Assembly: GCA_026395675.1 (NCBI GenBank)
Contig: JAPLYF010000046.1
Location: 1-6,899 of the forward strand
Direction: 5' to 3'
Origin: Candidatus Parcubacteria bacterium
GTDB lineage: Bacteria > Patescibacteriota > Patescibacteriia > CAIXNZ01
Length of the DNA: 6,899 nucleotides
How positions within the stretch are numbered: the stretch's first letter is position 1; each line of letters opens with the position of its first letter. Shown here in pieces: positions 4,442 through 6,899 of the stretch. Position numbers and translations under genes: made by a program. A model generated the notes under the pieces. That model had not been told where the DNA came from, searched no databases, and saw nothing but the letters and a program-made list of their open reading frames with translations.

Positions 4442-6838
4442 TTATTTTAAATCAAAGATGATAGAAAAAAACTTGTCAGTGTTTAAATAATTATTGTAAG
4501 TAAATTCATCTCCATTTTTTTGCAGCGAATCGGGATAAATTAGCTGATAAAAAAGCCCAACCGGCAAATTTAGATCAAGAGAGATTGGATAATCTTTTTT
4601 GCCTGATTGTTTCTGCCAAAGGAGGGAATATTTTCTTAAAGAACTTTCATCTTTGGCAAATTTTAATTTATCCTTGATAAAGCTTAAAATATTTTCCTGA
4701 GAATTTTGGCTTTGCATATTATAAATAAACGGCAGTTTATATTGCAGAGTTATGGTCTGACTTTCGCCAGGATCAAGCTTGAGCCAATTAGCAAAAACCG
4801 TTTTATCGTTTTCAGAATAGATTTCTGTTTTACTGTTGGGTTCAACTCTTTTATTGAATTCTGAATTAGCCAAATCAGGATCCATTTGATAAATTTCAGG
4901 GTCGCTTAAGGTAAAGAGTTCAGGCGGTATTTCGGAAAAACCGCCGGCGCTTAAAAGCTGGCTGCCTTTAGGCACGTAAATGCGAAGATAATCAATATTA
5001 GGCACGCCATAGAAATTATCGCCTTTTTGGCCGGTATGAGTTTTGGTAATCGTTAAATTGTCAATAACTGAGCCATCGGCTTCTATTTTTACGGCCAGAT
5101 TAACTTTCTGTTCTATTTTCTCATCAGTTTTTTCACCAGCGATATTGGTGCTGACTATTTCCAGAAAGTCCTTATCAGTGCTTTTCTGCTGGCCGCCCCA
5201 GTTATTAGCCAAGACGATTTTTTCCAAATTATAATTAGAAAAATAAAACTGAATTTCTTTTTCCTGCAGGGAATTTAAAAGCAGATCAAAGATTTCCAGG
5301 AATTTCTTTTTATCAGAACGGAATAAGGAATCTAAAATTTTTGGCGTGAGGTCAGCAATTATTTGTTTGGGTTTATTCTGCGTTTTATCATAATTTATCT
5401 CCACGTTTTCTTGCAGGGTCTGGATAAAATTATCACTGGTGATGGTGAGGTTATAAGCAGGCAATTCTATGGGACCAAGAATCTGCAGCAATTTTTCAAT
5501 GAAAGAAGCATTGATAAAAATAAGTCCGTCCACGGATGGGCCGCTGCTTTTTTCATAAAACCACATCAGTTTTTGAGCTGAAGTCGGCAAATCAGCAAAC
5601 CAGTTGGCATCCTGGAACTCCCAGCGCGGATTCATAATATTTAGCGGAGTTGGGGATTTGATATTAACTTTTAAACCAGCTTTGAGATCATAAGGACCAC
5701 CACCCGGTATATCAATTTTTTCAATTTTGCCTTGATCAATATCAATTAAGGCATAACTGCCGATAAAGCCGCCGGTGGGCCTGATTTCACTATTATTCTG
5801 AAAAATTAGCAAATATCTTTTTTGGCTGTCTTGACCCAGAAATTGCAATAAGGAATCGCTATAACTGACAAAGGTTGAGGTGTTATTCACCAAAAGCGGC
5901 AATGTATTTTGGATTTGTTGAATTTTATCTTGATAGTCAGTTGGAATTTCATTAAGGTCTATATTGGCTAAATCATCATTGGCTGATTTTATATCAGGTA
6001 AAATCAGATTTAAATTATCTTTGAAAAGAACCAGTTTGTCTGTCAGATTCATTTTGTCAATATTATTATCTATTTTATACAGAGTGGCTGCCAAGAGCGC
6101 AGCGCTTTTGGATAATTTTTCTCCGCTAGATATTAGTTTCTGGGCGGTTATAAATTGTTTATTAATTTTGGGCGTCAATTTGAAGAGTTCCTGAGTAACA
6201 ATATTAATATTATTTAAGTCGTTTTGCGCTTGGCTAAAATTTTGACTGGCATTATTCAGTTCCAATTGAGTATAATATAAGTCCTGAGCCGAGGCGGCTT
6301 TTTGGGAGAGGGCTAAATGAGCCAAGGCCTGGCTGGTTTTGGCCAGAACATCATTTTTTTTATGCTGTAATTTTTGGTAATAATCATAAAGGCCAAAAGG
6401 AGCTAAAAGAATTAGGGCAAAAAAAAGAAAAATCAAAATTGTCCTGGCCCAGTACTTGGGAAAGATAAAATTACCAAAGCCATATTCTTTAATTTTCCAT
6501 TTTGGCAGCACAAAATCAGGAAAATTTAATTTGGGGAATTTAAATTTTCTTTTGAGAGCAGTCGGCCTGTTTTTATGGGGAATTTTAAGTTTGGCCGCTG
6601 GTTTTAGGTCGTGGATATTTTCTTCCAGATGGTTATAAAAAGTATGCCATTTCTGATTAATGCCTCTGGTCTTTTTAGAAAATTTATTAATAATTTCCTG
6701 AGAGATTAATTGGGCTTCCTGGGTTTCGGTTTCATCATTTTGCAGCTTGGCTTGCTGCAATGATCTTAAATCTAAAATGTGCTGAGAAAGCTTGGAGTTC
6801 TTTTTTCTAATAAATTCCGGTACTGGCTTTGGCGCCAT
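4442..6838 (-). CDS. DUF4012 domain-containing membrane protein
   Basis: At least 798 residues. Layout: a charged cytoplasmic N-terminus (1-128) with an FPK/FPDF-rich patch (98-128), one transmembrane helix (about 131-151), a helical, probably coiled-coil region (155-335), and the DUF4012 core. The core holds NNSEIRPTGGFIGSY (348-362), ALIDIDQGKIEKIDIPGGGPYDL (363-385, shown only as a landmark in two parts: ALIDIDQGKIEKIDIPGG and GPYDL), NPRWEFQDANWFADLP (403-418), and SVDGLIFINASFIEKLLQIL (435-454). A C-terminal beta-rich domain (about 575-798) follows. No cysteine is present. DUF4012 has no established function, but it is common in CPR bacteria and actinobacteria and is often near envelope polysaccharide genes. 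The frame stays open upstream of ATG 6838 to the window edge (LKIKNEIKAPQPAQLL then TPKI), with no other start codon, and this Pro/Lys-rich stretch looks coding. The true start may therefore be outside the window. It is the first visible gene of a two-gene operon. Confidence 0.88.
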   Translation of the reverse strand: MAPKPVPEFIRKKNSKLSQHILDLRSLQQAKLQNDETETQEAQLISQEIINKFSKKTRGINQKWHTFYNHLEENIHDLKPAAKLKIPHKNRPTALKRKFKFPKLNFPDFVLPKWKIKEYGFGNFIFPKYWARTILIFLFFALILLAPFGLYDYYQKLQHKKNDVLAKTSQALAHLALSQKAASAQDLYYTQLELNNASQNFSQAQNDLNNINIVTQELFKLTPKINKQFITAQKLISSGEKLSKSAALLAATLYKIDNNIDKMNLTDKLVLFKDNLNLILPDIKSANDDLANIDLNEIPTDYQDKIQQIQNTLPLLVNNTSTFVSYSDSLLQFLGQDSQKRYLLIFQNNSEIRPTGGFIGSYALIDIDQGKIEKIDIPGGGPYDLKAGLKVNIKSPTPLNIMNPRWEFQDANWFADLPTSAQKLMWFYEKSSGPSVDGLIFINASFIEKLLQILGPIELPAYNLTITSDNFIQTLQENVEINYDKTQNKPKQIIADLTPKILDSLFRSDKKKFLEIFDLLLNSLQEKEIQFYFSNYNLEKIVLANNWGGQQKSTDKDFLEIVSTNIAGEKTDEKIEQKVNLAVKIEADGSVIDNLTITKTHTGQKGDNFYGVPNIDYLRIYVPKGSQLLSAGGFSEIPPELFTLSDPEIYQMDPDLANSEFNKRVEPNSKTEIYSENDKTVFANWLKLDPGESQTITLQYKLPFIYNMQSQNSQENILSFIKDKLKFAKDESSLRKYSLLWQKQSGKKDYPISLDLNLPVGLFYQLIYPDSLQKNGDEFTYNNYLNTDKFFSIIFDLK

Positions 6839-6899
6839 AATTTTCGGGGTAAGTAGCTGGGCAGGTTGGGGCGCTTTTATTTCATTTTTAATTTTAAGA

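Noticed and set aside
5363..5581. Plus-strand open frames inside the DUF4012 gene (also near 5043, 5964 and 6456)
   Set aside because: They are antisense to a clearly conserved coding region and have no family features or start context.

Overview
The window looks like a piece of a chromosome from a Candidate Phyla Radiation (Patescibacteria, perhaps Parcubacteria-like) bacterium. The reasons are the AT-rich coding sequence, the lack of clear Shine-Dalgarno sequences before any visible start, short spacers filled with palindromic repeats, and a DUF4012 protein paired with a large single-pass surface protein, an arrangement I associate with that group. The lineage is an inference; no rRNA or other phylogenetic marker gene is present except ruvA.

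Layout. Bases 3-491 (+) are the 3' end of a U32 peptidase-family gene, which belongs to a family that includes tRNA/rRNA hydroxylation factors. A spacer (492-706) follows, built from nested inverted repeats and a small TTCG hairpin. Next is ruvA (707-1282, +), the Holliday-junction recognition subunit. A second repeat-rich spacer (1283-1412) holds a perfect 26-bp palindrome and another TTCG hairpin. Then comes a FemA/FemB/FemX-type peptidoglycan cross-bridge aminoacyltransferase (1413-2330, +). A highly structured 100-bp spacer acts as a bidirectional terminator. Convergent with these is a tightly packed two-gene minus-strand operon: a DUF4012 membrane protein (4442-6838, and its frame stays open to the right edge), then 1 bp later a 669-residue membrane-anchored protein with four Ig-like/DUF11-like repeats (2431-4440).

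How it fits together. The plus-strand genes look like housekeeping functions: RNA modification or protease family, recombination repair, and cell-wall cross-bridge synthesis. The minus-strand pair probably encodes cell-envelope proteins that work together. Each has a long basic cytoplasmic N-terminus, one transmembrane helix and a large extracytoplasmic part with no cysteine. The central DUF4012 region has a motif order that resembles LytR-CpsA-Psr (LCP) cell-wall glycopolymer transferases. That, with a Fem ligase next door, is the most interesting functional lead in the window. The other notable signal is the repeat architecture around ruvA. I see no CRISPR array, tRNA, rRNA, integrase or transposase.
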